A stretch of DNA of 64,000 nt from Azorinus chamasolen (GCA_963576725.1 OY755251.1:37020862-37084861), one strand, 5' to 3'. Numbered from the stretch's first letter, positions 48,981 to 59,392 are shown. Notes: a model not told the origin generated them from the letters alone. Numbers and translations are program-made.

Positions 48981-49902
48981 CTTATCTACTAAATGAACTC
49001 TTTCAAGAAAAGGACTCTAGTAGTCACATTTTTTGTCCAATCTTCATGAAAATAAGTCATAATGATTGTCTTGATAAAATCTCGAACGAGTTCGAAAGTG
49101 GGTTAAGTGGAGTTAAAAACTAGATCAAACAGTAGAAAAACCTTGTGAACACTCTAGTGGTCACATTTTTTGTCCAATCTTCATAAAAATAAGTCATAAT
49201 GATTGTCTTGATAAAATCTCAAACGAGTTTGAAAGTGGGTTATGTGGGGTTAAAAACTAGGTCACTAGGTCAAATGGAAAACCGTGTGAACACTCTAGAG
49301 GTCACATTTTTAGCCAAATCTTCATGAAAATTGGTCAGAATGATTATCCTAATAAAATCTTGGACAAGTTTGAAAGTGGGTTATGTGAGGTCAAAAAGTA
49401 GGTCACTGGGTCATATCTTAGAAAAATCTAGTTTATACTCCAGTGGCCACATTTTTAGCCCAGTCTTCCTCAAACTTGCTCAGAGTGTTTGTCTTGGTGA
49501 TATCAAGGTTGAGTGTGATCATGGGTTGGGTGAGAAAAAAGTAGGTCACTAGGTCAAATCTTAGAAAAATTACTCTAGATGGCAAATTTTTAGCCCAATC
49601 TTCATTGGTCAGAATCATTGTCTTGATAAAATCAATATACTAAATCTTTGAAAATCTTGTTCTGCAGAACCACTGCTCATGATCCACTATCAACATTGTT
49701 CAAATATTGTCCCTAAGGTCAATATTGGCCCTACCCATGGGCTACCCAGGAAAAACCTTAAATCTATATTAATCAGGTGAGCTATTAAGGGCCATCTTGG
49801 TCCTCTTGTCTTTTCAAAGACAGTGTCAGTTTGAGATTGAGCACTAAGATGGTATTTTATAATTATGTATTACACTTTCATGTATGTCTTCAGATATGTT
49901 CT

Positions 49903-50270
49903 CATTAACCCTCTACCTGATAGAGACCCCTTTTCATGTCTTTGCAAACAGAATAGACCAGATCATATGGCACATGTTGGAGCTATCTGATCAGGGTCTG
50001 CTCTGTTTGCATATGCTTTCATAGAGCTCCTAACCCTTTACTACGTAAAGACATTTTGACACGTTTGCAAACAGTACAGACAGCTGTTGAAGCTTCCATG
50101 GACTCTTGACCCCTTATTACATATTTTTAAAAGACATTTTGACTCCTTTGCTAACAGACCTGACAGCTGTTAGACTTGGGGCTTCCATGGACTCTTAAGC
50201 CTTTACTTCATGAGCAGTAAGATCTGGTCTACACTGTTTGCCTGATTGCATATTTAGACCCTCGTCTGAT
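49903..50270 (-). mobile_element. MITE A remnant with partial duplications
   Basis: TTAACCCTCTACCTGATAG, palindrome remnants, then two ~100-bp units each with GACATTTTGAC, AACAG, CAGCTGTT and GGCTTCCATGGACTCTT / AGCTTCCATGGACTCTT. Confidence 0.5.
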
Positions 50271-50336
50271 CTACATTGTTTGCTTCAGTTTGAGTGGCTG
50301 CATGTTTACGGTACACATGTAATGGAGTTACCTCCC

Positions 50337-50565
50337 TTAACTCTTTCTTCCATAAATACGCCCTTCTACGCCTCTGTAAAAATCACCTATTGAAACCATT
50401 GTGATAAAAAGAGCATTTGCTCCTATAGGAGCAAATGCTTTATTCATTACAATGGTTTCAAACTACAAAATTCTAATAGTTTCCTTTTCTCTAGTTAATG
50501 CTCCTTTTCGGTAGATTTATTCAAAGAGGTTGGATCTAAAAATAGCCTATGAGGGAATGGGTTAA
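50337..50565 (-). mobile_element. MITE B
   Basis: TTAACTCTTTCTTCCATAAA to GGGAATGGGTTAA. Palindrome CTCCTATAGGAG. Confidence 0.9.
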
Positions 50566-50602
50566 ACAATGAACCTGCCATGAGTTTAGTAGTGGCAAAC
50601 AA

Positions 50603-50783
50603 TTAACCCTTTCCTTCATATAAACACATTTTCAAACAGAGTAGAACCCAGATCAGCTGGCTCCTATTTATACATTGTAGTTTCTGCCATGGCCAAAAGT
50701 TCCTGTGTCCATGCGCTATTATAAGAAAATTAATATTCATGGCATTATTTCTTACATGAAGATTCATGTAGGAAAGGGGTAAG
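50603..50783 (-). mobile_element. MITE A without palindrome
   Basis: TTAACCCTTTCCTTCATATA to GGAAAGGGGTAA. Right arm deleted after CTGGCTCCTATT. Further A fragments follow to about 50885. Confidence 0.7.
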
Positions 50784-50884
50784 CAGTCAGAGCGGGTGGC
50801 TCCTACTTCAGCCGTCTTACCTGGATCTGCCCTGTTGTAATCTAGGTCAACTCTGTTACCAAATAGCATCTGTCAAGTAAAGGG

Positions 50885-51043
50885 TTTACCCTTTCCTTCA
50901 GAGAAACATCTTTTCACACCTTTGCAAACAGAGAAGACCTAGATCAGAAGACTCTTATAGGAGAAGTATTATAGATATGAATCTACAGTTTCGTCCTTCT
51001 AATCAATATTCATGATGTCATTATATCAACAGGGAAAGTGTTG
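50885..51043 (-). mobile_element. MITE A, internally deleted
   Basis: TTTACCCTTTCCTTCAGAGA, one palindrome arm, AATATTCATGATGTCATTAT, CAGGGAAAGTGTTGG. Confidence 0.65.
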
Positions 51044-51280
51044 GGTAGACTGACAAATATTGCTAAAGTCAAATGGATTCTCTCCATACCTATCATATTG
51101 ATAATATGGCAAATGTTTGACTACTAGTATTTAAGTTTCATTCATTCTATTCCAACAATTATTCTTGCAGACAAGGATTGCGCTACATACATACCATACA
51201 AATATTGGATCAAAAGGTGAATATAAGAACAGTAGCAGACAAAGGGAGATGATTCAATGCTGTAATATTACATAGTTAAC

Positions 51281-51518
51281 TTAATCCTTTCCCTGTAGCA
51301 TACTCATGGTGGCATCATGAATATTTATTAGCTGAATTTTAATAATGACATGAGCACTGGATATATTGGCAATTTCAGAAACTGTATATTCAGACCAATA
51401 TTATTCAATAAGCAAACAGAACAGACCCTGATCAGACGGCTCCTACAGGAACCTTCTGATCTGGGTCTACCCTTTTTGCAAATGTACGACAAAGTGTTTA
51501 TATGAGGGAAGGGATTAA
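51281..51518 (+). mobile_element. MITE A1
   Basis: TTAATCCTTTCCCTGTAGC to GAGGGAAGGGATTAA, palindrome CAGACGGCTCCTACAGGAAC. Shares its right TTAA with F. Confidence 0.8.
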
Positions 51519-51711
51519 CCCTTTGAATATGGGAAGAAAATGATCAGGGTCTACACTGATTGGCATTCCTAGAGGAGCCCTCTGATCAGTGTCTGCACTG
51601 TTTGTCTTTCAAAATCCTCTCACAAATTTAAGCTTTTTCAAGTAAATGGACTCCATTGTCAAACACTGATGGAACTACTCCACTTTGAATATTCAGTATT
51701 CAATAGCTTAA
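51515..51711 (-). mobile_element. MITE F
   Basis: TTAACCCTTTGAATATGGGA, palindrome CATTCCTAGAGGAGC within GATCAGGGTCTACACTG, TTTGAATATTCAGTATTC and GCTTAA. Confidence 0.65.
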
Positions 51712-51779
51712 AAGGCATGAACTAAAACATTACACATTTATAAGGTATGCTACAATTTTATTTTACAAAAGTATTACAA

Positions 51780-51812
51780 TATATATATAAAGAAATATAT
51801 ATATATAATCAT
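51780..51812. repeat. AT microsatellite
   Basis: Runs of ATATATAT interrupted by AAAGAA. Confidence 0.8.
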
Positions 51813-51973
51813 ATAAGTAAGTAACAATGTTATCGACAAGGTACTGACGAGTACAAAACACTGTCTCATACTTGCAAAAGTACAGAATATCAGTTTCTCT
51901 CTCATTTCATCAACAATGGTCATACGTTGCAATCATCAACATCAGCATTAGAACATGAGCTGTGCCATGGCTA

Positions 51974-52195
51974 TACTTTAAACATTTACTTCATGAATCT
52001 CTATGTAACAAATAATGACATCATCAAAATTAATTAGCTGATTTTTTTTTAAATGGCACATGAACACAAGAATGTTCGGTCATGGCAGAAACAGTAGATT
52101 TAGATTTATACTATTTTATAAGCAAATAGAGCAGACCCTGATCAGACAGGTCTTGTGGAACAGTCTGACATGGGTTTATTCTGTTTGCAATCTCT
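51974..52195 (+). mobile_element. MITE A1
   Basis: TTTAAACATTTACTTCATGA, AATGACATCATCAAAATTAA, decayed palindrome. Right terminus lost at GCAATCTCTAAGG. Confidence 0.7.
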
Positions 52196-52495
52196 AAGGA
52201 CTAATTGCTAGTTTGTGATGATAACATTTGCCAACCAGCTTTGATCCAGATGAGATGCAGAGTAAATAGCAGAAATGGTCGTAAACCCAGACAATGATTC
52301 ATGCATTGAAATAGACTAATTTCGGCAAATAAAACCTGCTTATGGTGTAAAAGGTTTGAAGGTAAACAGACCACCTGGCCTAATCATCCTTAATATTTGA
52401 CCAAACTTATGCAAATAGAGCAGACCCAGATCCAATGACTCCAGAAGGAACAATTTGAACAGGGTCTGCCCTATGTGTTACTCCATCAGTTTCAT
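52196..52495. other. E- and A-like remnants, no gene
   Basis: CCAGCTTTGATCCAGATGAG (E-like) and CAGACCCAGATCCAATGACT...GGGTCTGCCC (A-like palindrome). Confidence 0.4.
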
Positions 52496-52724
52496 TTAAC
52501 CCTTTCCTCCATAAGTACGCCTTTCTACACCTCTGTAAAAGTCATCTGTTGAAACCATTGTGATAAAGAGAGCAGTTGCTCCTACAGGAGCAAATGCTCT
52601 ATTTATCACAATGGTTTCAAACTATAAAATTCTAAAATTTTCCTTTCTTCTAGTTAATGCTCCTTTTCGGTAGATTTATTCAAAGTGGTTGGATCTAAAA
52701 ATAGCCAATGTGGGAATGGGTTAA
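52496..52724 (-). mobile_element. MITE B
   Basis: TTAACCCTTTCCTCCATAAG to GGGAATGGGTTAA. Palindrome CTCCTACAGGAG. Confidence 0.9.
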
Positions 52725-52945
52725 CACTTTCTAAAAATCCTTTTTCATGACTTTGCAAACAGAACAGACACAGATAAGACAGCTATAGCAAGAGCCGCCT
52801 GATCAGGGTCTGCTCCATTTGCTTATAAAATTATACAGATCTAAATCATCAGCTTCTGCAACACTCAAAAATTGCTTGGTGCAAAACAATTAACCTGATT
52901 AATATTCATAATGTCATTTCTTACATGGAGAATTATAGAGAATGT
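52721..52945 (-). mobile_element. MITE A, decayed
   Basis: TTAACACTTTCTAAAAATCC, palindrome remnants, ATTAATATTCATAATGTCAT. Shares TTAA with the preceding B. Confidence 0.65.
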
Positions 52946-52974
52946 CACCACATTAGTTTATTCTATTCCGACTC

Positions 52975-53185
52975 TTAACCCCTTACTCCATAAATACGCC
53001 TTCCTATGCCTTTACAAACAGAGTAGACCCATAGGAGCCGTCTGATCAGGGTCTGCTCAGTTTGCTTATGATATAGTATAGAGATGATTCTACAGTTTCT
53101 GCCATTACCAAAAATTCCTGTGTCAATGTGCTACCATAACAATTAATGTAATTAATATTCATGAGATTATTATTTTCTCTTGTGG
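52975..53185 (-). mobile_element. MITE A1, right end truncated
   Basis: TTAACCCCTTACTCCATAAA, left palindrome arm deleted (GACCCATAGGAGCCG), ends ATTCATGAGATTATTATTTT. Confidence 0.75.
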
Positions 53186-53366
53186 CACAGCCCATGTGTT
53201 AAACATGCAACATAGCAAATGCCATACAAAAAAATGCAGCTTGCAAGACAGGAGTCAATGAATGTTTGTGAACACATAAAATACAATACAGGTGTTAATA
53301 TTTCTCAATTTATAATTTGGATGTAAATGTTTGACAATCGAATTATACATGTATTACCTAACCTTT

Positions 53367-53782
53367 TTAACCTAAGTATTTGGACATAGAAACTTATGCA
53401 AACAGTGCTCCTGTAAGAGCTGTCTGATCAGTGGCTGCTACCGGGTATGTCAGTGCTCCTGTAAGAGCTGTCTGATCAGTGTCTGCTACCGGGTATGTCA
53501 GTGCTCCTGTAAGAGCTGTCTGATCAGTGTCTGCTACCGGGTATGTCAGTGCTCCTGTAAGAGCTGTCTGATCAGTGTCTGCTACCGGGTATGTCAGTGC
53601 TCCTGTAAGAGCTGTCTGATCAGTGTCTGCTACCGGGTAGGTTTGCTTATGAAAGGATATAGATCTGATTGTACAGTTGATTGTACAGTTTTTGCCATGG
53701 CCAAACCTTCTCCTCATATGCTTATATAAATATTTGTGATGTCATTATTTCTTACATGGATATTCATGAAGTAAAGGGTTAA
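53367..53782 (-). mobile_element. MITE A with internal minisatellite expansion
   Basis: TTAACCTAAGTATTTGGAC, GCAAACAGTGCTCCTGTAAG, 48-bp array, then GATCTGATTGTACAGTTGAT to GAAGTAAAGGGTTAA. Shares its right TTAA with the next A. Confidence 0.8.
53403..53642 (+). repeat. 48-bp tandem repeat, 5 copies
   Basis: CAGTGCTCCTGTAAGAGCTG...CTACCGGGTATGT starts at 53403, 53451, 53499, 53547 and 53595. Nearly identical copies. The unit is the A palindrome centre and right arm. Open minus-strand frame is incidental. Confidence 0.97.
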
Positions 53783-54020
53783 CCCTTTCCCTCATATAAA
53801 TGCTTTTTCATGCCTTTGCAAAACAGAGTAGACCCAGATCAGATGGCTCCTGTAGGAACTGTCTGATCAGGGTCTGCTCTTGTTTGCTTATCAAATAATA
53901 TAGATATGATTCTACAGTTTCTGCCATGGACAAACATTCCTGCGTCTCTGTGCTATTATAACAGTTAATATTCATGACATCATTATTTCTTACGTGAATA
54001 TTCATGGAGTAAAGGGTTAA
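53779..54020 (-). mobile_element. MITE A1
   Basis: TTAACCCTTTCCCTCATATA to GGAGTAAAGGGTTAA. Palindrome GATGGCTCCTGTAGGAACTG. Confidence 0.85.
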
Positions 54021-54312
54021 AAGTTTAGTGAATAAATATTCATGAATATTGAACCAATGACGGGTTACCAAGCTATGACATATATCATGACAATCCCAAG
54101 CAATGTTTCTTTCATACAGACAAGATGCCTACAAACTACAGTGTTCATTAAAATTCCTAATATCTGATACATCAATAATGGTTTTGAAATACAGCTGAAG
54201 CAGATTTTTTTGAGACTTGACAACAGTTTTTTGACAAATGTTGCAAAGCAAGCAAAATATTAACAAACTGCAGGTACATCTGATGAGGAATATGTAGATA
54301 CCATCCAGAAGT
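54021..54312. other. Spacer, nothing recognised
   Basis: No named repeat apart from AATAAATATTCATGAATATT at 54032-54052. Confidence 0.4.
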
Positions 54313-54313
54313 A

Positions 54314-54518
54314 CAGTAGAACCTGTCCTTAGCGACCATTCATTTATTGAACATGGGAGTCTTAAAAAGTGGGTGGTTGCTTAATGCAGAGCAAAAGTAT
54401 TCCAGAAAGCTCATACAGGATCTTTCTGCATTACTCTTGGCCTGCATTAAGCTACCACCTGCCTCACAAACCCATAATTTAACTTCCTTTTTATTGCCAC
54501 TATGGACAGGTTCTACTG
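54314..54518. mobile_element. MITE T
   Basis: CAGTAGAACCTGTCCTTAGC and GCCACTATGGACAGGTTCTA...CTG with TA at the left flank. Hairpin centre GAAAGCTCATACAGGATCTT. Confidence 0.8.
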
Positions 54519-54590
54519 TGAGTTCAATCACTCTGAAAGGGTTAATTTTGCTTGCAAGAATTTGAAGTGACAAACAATAAAGATCAGGGT

Positions 54591-54733
54591 CCATGCTTAT
54601 AAAGCTTTTTAATTGAGTCTGAGTTTGTTCTCAAGCTTTTGATTGGTCAGATTTGAGCCAAAGGCTCAAGTCTGACCAACCAAAAACGTGAGAACGAACT
54701 CAGACTCAACTAAAAAAATTTTATAAGCATGGA
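54591..54733. mobile_element. Hairpin family C, longer form
   Basis: CCATGCTTATAAAGCTTTTT and AAAAAATTTTATAAGCATGG enclose GAGTCTGAGTTTGTTCTC / GAGAACGAACTCAGACTC and an inner hairpin GGTCAGATTTGAGCC / GGCTCAAGTCTGACC missing from 34131-34212. Confidence 0.75.
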
Positions 54734-54984
54734 ACCAGCCTCAGAGAACTCCTGTATAAGTCCTCTGATCTGGGTCAACGCTGCATACAGAAGAACTGTA
54801 TTTATAAGATATAAAACAACTGAATTACATACTCAATTGCTTGTTGTTTTTACAACCATCATATTAAATGATATACAAGGTTATCACATTAAGCAAAAAA
54901 AAAAATACTAGTAGCCTGTTCCGCACTGGCAGCTGATTGAAAAAGACTATATTTCTATACATAACTCACATCATATAGGACGTA

Positions 54985-55189
54985 CAGTAAAACCCCGCTA
55001 ATGCGACCACTTAATAAACAGCCACCGGTGTCGTTTAAAGCAGGTGGTTGATTAATGCAGGACGAAAGTTATGCAGAAAGCTCCTGTAGGAGCTTTCTGC
55101 ATAACTTCCGTCCTGCATTAAGCTACCACCTGCCTCTGCCACCCAGAATTATGCCCCTTTTTGGTGTTCGCATTAGCGGAGTTTTACTG
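54985..55189. mobile_element. MITE T, intact
   Basis: CAGTAAAACCCCGCTAATGC and GCATTAGCGGAGTTTTACTG with TA on both sides. Perfect centre GAAAGCTCCTGTAGGAGCTT. Among the best preserved T copies. Confidence 0.9.
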
Positions 55190-55307
55190 TATAAACAATT
55201 ATACTGGTTTATTAATATAAGAGGGTGTTATATATAGAACTATAGTCTTTTTCCATCTAGTACCAGTGCTGTTCCTCTACTCCCAAAGGCTTATTAAAGA
55301 TGCCAGC

Positions 55308-55410
55308 TTTATTTTGTCATCAAAGCATGTGTTGTGACTGTCCCCAAGAGACGATTGTAAAGAGTGGTCAAAGCATAAGGTTCCATGGAGAAATGACAAT
55401 ACGTTAATTA
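55308..55410. mobile_element. MITE H fragment
   Basis: AAGAGACGATTGTAAAGAGT and ATAAGGTTCCATGGAGAAAT. Left arm largely gone. Confidence 0.5.
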
Positions 55411-55539
55411 CCCCAAGGAGCTGAACATGTAAACTTCGGCAAACAGCACAGACCTAGATCAAACTGCTCCTGAAGTGTAGTTTGATCTGGGTCTATACTC
55501 TTTACTAGTATGTCAGTCTAATTTAAAGTTATCAACATG

Positions 55540-55742
55540 CAGTTAAACCTCTCTATATTGGCCACTAAATTACATCAAGTATTTTGTGTTAAAGACAGGT
55601 GGCTGCTTAAATCAAGATGAGAGTAAAACAGAACGCTCCTATAGGAGCGTTTTGTTTTAATTTCACCTTGCTTTATGCAGCCACCTGCCCTAAATACCAA
55701 CTAATTAACACACTTTAGTGGCTGTTATAGGTAGCTGTAACT
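55540..55742. mobile_element. MITE T2
   Basis: CAGTTAAACCTCTCTATATT at the left, centre GAACGCTCCTATAGGAGCGT, decayed right end GGTAGCTGTAACTG. Confidence 0.75.
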
Positions 55743-55884
55743 GTGGTACCAAATTTTTGACTTGTTCAGCTTTGCAAACTGATGGAAATTGGGTACACCA
55801 ACATTTAAAGTAATTAAAGTAACTGAATAATGTATGAAAGCCTCATTGTTTTAATTTTTCGCAATTTTAATAATTGTCGTCTGC

Positions 55885-56101
55885 TTCAACAATATGCCTT
55901 TCTACGCCTCTGTAATAGTCACTTCTTGAAACCATTGTGATAAATAGAGCATTTGCTCCTATGGAGCAAATGCTCTATTTATCACAATGGTTTCAATACA
56001 ACACAATTCTAACATTTTCCTTTTCTCTAGTAAATGCTCCTTTTCGGTAGATTTATACAAAGAGGTCGGGTCTAAGAATAGCCTATGGGGGAATGGGTTA
56101 A
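55885..56101 (-). mobile_element. MITE B, left terminus lost
   Basis: ATATGCCTTTCTACGCCTCT, perfect palindrome CTCCTATGGAG, GGGAATGGGTTAA. Confidence 0.85.
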
Positions 56102-56194
56102 GAAATTACAATCAGGAAAACCCCAATTCATATATAATAGGAAGCCTATGACCTGTGTCTACACAGTTTGTAAATTTTCTTTTACTAGAATCTT

Positions 56195-56300
56195 TAGACA
56201 AGATACTGATCTAACAAACTCTCCTATTTCTCAGCCATACCCTATCTTGCTGCTACTCATTGGAGAGGCAATATTGAAAAAACTACTTTACTCAGAATTT
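56195..56300. mobile_element. MITE H-like fragment
   Basis: CTCAGCCATACCCTATCTTG and CTACTCATTGGAGAGGCAAT resemble the H variant at 62830. Confidence 0.45.
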
Positions 56301-56344
56301 ACTGAATTATCCTCTTGTACACAGCTCTCTGTTTTACATCTATA

Positions 56345-56591
56345 CTAACCCTTTCCTCCATGAATATTCATGAAAGAAATAATGACGTCATGAATATTAA
56401 TTAGATTAATTTGCTACAACAGCACATGGACACAGGAATATTTGGCCATGGCAAAAAATGCAGAATATTTATATCATATCATAAGCAAACAGAGCAGACC
56501 CTGATCAGACGGCTCCTATAGGAGGCGTCTGATCTGGGTCTACTCTGTTTGCAAAGGCGTAGAAAGGCGTATTCATGGAGGAAAGGGCTAA
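56345..56591 (+). mobile_element. MITE A1 with perfect CRE-like octamer
   Basis: CTAACCCTTTCCTCCATGAA to GGAGGAAAGGGCTAA. Near-perfect palindrome. TGACGTCA at 56383-56390 where other copies read TGACATCA. Confidence 0.85.
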
Positions 56592-56700
56592 TCTAGCAGT
56601 ATTCAGCAAAGAGAAATCTGAATGTAATATCACATGTATGCAAAGTAAATAAGCAAAACTATAGCTTACTGGCACCATACAAAACATTAATACATAACAC

Positions 56701-56772
56701 ACAAGTACATATGTATACCCTATAAACATTGGGCCCACAAGTACATATGTATACCCTATAAACATTGGGCCC
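56701..56772 (+). repeat. 36-bp perfect tandem duplication
   Basis: ACAAGTACATATGTATACCC...GGGCCC occurs twice without change. Confidence 0.95.
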
Positions 56773-56789
56773 ATTTCATTTCTGCATAT

Positions 56790-57006
56790 TTAACCCTTTA
56801 AATGCAAACTATTCAAAGTGCAATGGTCCATCAGTATTTTACTATTGAGTACAATCCATAATATGAAAAGGCTAAAATTTGCTACAAGATTTTGAATGAC
56901 AAATAGTGTGCACCCTGATCACAGGACTTCTCTAGGAACCCTCTGATCTGGACATACACTGTTTTCAAATGCCAGTACACTCACTTCCCACATTCAAAAG
57001 GTTCAT
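56790..57006 (-). mobile_element. MITE F, reference copy
   Basis: TTAACCCTTTAAATGCAAAC, TTTTGAATGACAAATAGTGT, palindrome GACTTCTCTAGGAACCCTC, CCCACATTCAAAAGGTTCA. Confidence 0.7.
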
Positions 57007-57129
57007 GCAGACCTTAAGGTCATGCGTATAAATCAAGCCATTCACAATGAAAATCTCGCGAAGGAGCCCTTTGATCAGATTTTGTGCTGATTGCTGCACA
57101 TATCAACTTCACTCCAGCAAATAATGTGC

Positions 57130-57494
57130 TTAACCCTTAATCTAATGAATATTCATGTAAGAAATAATGACTTTGAATATTAATGAGTGGAATTTTACAT
57201 TGACATTATGCACAAACTGTAGAAGCAAACCTATGCTATTCCATAAGCAAATAAGGCAAACCCAGATCAGACTCCTACAGGAACCATCTGATATGAGTCA
57301 ACTCTGTCCTGTAGGAGCTGTCTGATCAGGGTCTGCTTTGTTTGCTTCTGATATAATATTTATACGATTCTACAGTTTCTGCCAAACATTCCTGTGACAG
57401 TGTCCATGCGCTACGATAACAATTAATCTAGTCAATATTCATGATGTCATTATATTTGTATTTCTTTCATGAATATTCATGAGTTAAAGGGTTA
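57130..57494. mobile_element. MITE A, fully symmetrical form
   Basis: Both halves are the CATGAATATTCATG-type arm. TTAACCCTTAATCTAATGAA and TTCATGAGTTAAAGGGTTA, with the centre duplicated around GTCAACTCTGTCCTGTAGG. About 365 bp. Confidence 0.7.
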
Positions 57495-57714
57495 TAAAGC
57501 TGATAAACTCAAGTGTGCACCCTTTTAGTAAAATGCACCCATTTAGAAACTTTAAGTTAGACTAACAAAGTAGTAAATAGAGAAGACCTTCAACAAAATA
57601 AGGAAATACATAAGTGAAACTTGTTTGTGACTAAATGAGGAATTGATAAAATAATGCTTAAAAATCATAGATCACATGTCAAGTACACAAATACTTCAGC
57701 CAGCACGATACTTT
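57495..57714. other. Spacer, nothing recognised
   Basis: CACCCTTTTAGTAAAATGCACCC is a weak local repeat. No gene. Confidence 0.4.
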
Positions 57715-58340
57715 CACCCTTTCCCTCATATAGAGGCCATTTCACACACTGGTTTTCACTTGAACCCTTTACTTGAAAGAAATGCCTTTCACACATTTGC
57801 AAATAGGGTAGACCCAGATAAGACGGCTATTGTAGACATAAGGGTTTTTTCCCAAGTTTTTGGGGAAAGGGGTCTGGGCTCATAGCCAGGGGATCATTGT
57901 AGCGCGGACGAGCCAAAAGGGGAAATTTCATTGGATGATGTATAATCTATTTGTGTTAAAGTCTTAGCTTATCATGTGAATTTGTGATGCAACACATGCA
58001 AGTGTAGCCAAGGGATGTAACTACACGATTTCTATAGATGTTGAAAATGCGGCTGTACTTAATAAAACCTGATCCCAAATCCACTTGTTTTCACAATTGA
58101 TCGTCCAGCAAGAGGGGAAAAAACATACTTTTCAGAGGGGGGAGGGCATTAATATTGAGTTTGAGTTTGAGGTCTAATTTCTCCGAATATTTCAGTGAAA
58201 AAAACACTGGATATAGGTCTGATTCTACAGCATCTGCCTTTGTCCAAAATTCCCTTCTTCATGCTGCCATTATAAAGAACAGCTAATCAATATTCACACA
58301 TTATTTCTCACATGAATATTGCATGGCACAAAGGTTTAAA
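57715..58340 (-). mobile_element. MITE A remnants with a ~360-bp unknown insert
   Basis: A left ends at 57715 and 57765 and a first arm to about 57836. Then unrelated G-rich sequence (57841-58208, AGGGGGGAGGGC near its end). Then the A body from GATATAGGTCTGATTCTACA. A 38-bp ATTTTCACATGAATATTGCA...AAGGTTTAAAT unit is duplicated near 58310-58380. Confidence 0.5.
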
Positions 58341-58481
58341 TATTTTCACATGAATATTGCATGGCAGAAAGGTTTAAATATTGTGTTCTAAATTGGCTAA
58401 ATAAGCATTAAAAATAATACAACCACATCCTGTTCCAAAAACAGTGCTAGAAATCCTTCTTACAAAAATATTAATGAGGCA

Positions 58482-58730
58482 TTAACCCTTTCCCTGTTCA
58501 GTATTCATGTAAGAAACCATGACAATATGAATATTTATAAGCTCAATTTTTATAATGTAATCTTTTCGAGGGCGTTTTTTTTTTGCATTGACAAAATCTG
58601 TAGAATCCTATCGATATCATGTCAAACGCAAATAGAGCAGACCCTGATCAGATGGCTCCAATAGGAGCCATCTGATCTTCGTCTACTCTGCAAATGCGTG
58701 AAGAGGCATTTATATGAGAGAAAGAGTTAA
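58482..58730 (+). mobile_element. MITE A1
   Basis: TTAACCCTTTCCCTGTTCAG to GAGAAAGAGTTAA. Palindrome GATGGCTCCAATAGGAGCCA. Shares TTAA with the next A2. Confidence 0.85.
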
Positions 58731-58985
58731 CCCTTTCCCTCACATAAAATAATAAATGTGTTTTCACACATTTGCAAACAGAGTAGACCTAGATCAGACG
58801 ACTCCTATAGGAGCCGTCTAATCAGGGTTTGCTCTACTTGCTAATGGAATTTGAAAGATCTGTTTCTTTACTTTCTAAAATAGCTACAATACTCCAACTT
58901 CTATATTGCATTATAATGTTTTTGTTCATGAATATTCAGTAGGTATTTGAAATTTGAAATTAACATAGAAGAGGGAAAGGGTTAA
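58727..58985 (-). mobile_element. MITE A2
   Basis: TTAACCCTTTCCCTCACATA to GGGAAAGGGTTAA. Palindrome CAGACGACTCCTATAGGAGC. Confidence 0.9.
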
Positions 58986-58993
58986 GTGGTAAA

Positions 58994-59193
58994 CTCTACC
59001 AATGCTGGTCAAAGGACTCTAACAGAAACCAGCTGATGTTTGCAACACTGTTCACAATTACTCTACCAATGCTGGTCAAAGGACTCCAACAGAAACCAGC
59101 TGATGTTTGCAACACTGTTCACAATTACTCTACCAATGCTGGTCAAAGGACTCCAACAGAAACCAGCTGATGTTGGAAACACTGTTCCCATGT
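58994..59193 (+). repeat. 67-bp tandem repeat, 3 copies
   Basis: CTCTACCAATGCTGGTCAAA...CACAATTA at 58994, 59061 and 59128 with very few differences. Not related to the MITEs. Confidence 0.95.
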
Positions 59194-59212
59194 ACCCTCA
59201 AAAGCGACCACG

Positions 59213-59392
59213 TAATCTCTTACCTAATGAATATTCATGTAAGAAATAGATGTAACAGCATCATGAATATTAATTACACGATTTCTTATAATGGCATAAT
59301 ATGATCACAGGATTTTTCTGGCCAAGGCAGAATAAGTAGAATCAGATCTCTATTATTTCATAAGCAAACAGCAGGTGTGAAAAGGTGTTTCT
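59213..59392 (+). mobile_element. MITE A1, palindrome deleted
   Basis: TAATCTCTTACCTAATGAAT, CAGCATCATGAATATTAATT, then AAGCAAACAGCAGGTGTGAA. Right end replaced by A2. Confidence 0.7.

Larger units (their letters stand above)
48009..49810 (+). mobile_element. Helentron-like element G3
   Basis: Starts after CCTTTTT as AGCTCACATGAGCAAAGCTC. Ends ATCAGGTGAGCTATT, imperfect hairpin GGGCCATCTTGGTCC and TCTTGTC. Interior of ~110-bp units (GAACACTCTAGTGGTCACA, ATGAAACTTGGTCAGAATGA, GATAAAATCTCGGACGAG). Interrupted by a Penelope-like fragment. Confidence 0.6.

Noticed and set aside
48009..49618. Short frames inside G3 as genes
   Set aside because: Apart from the Penelope-like piece they translate the ~110-bp repeat units.
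53394..53717. 107-codon minus-strand repeat frame
   Set aside because: Same artefact from the second 48-bp array.
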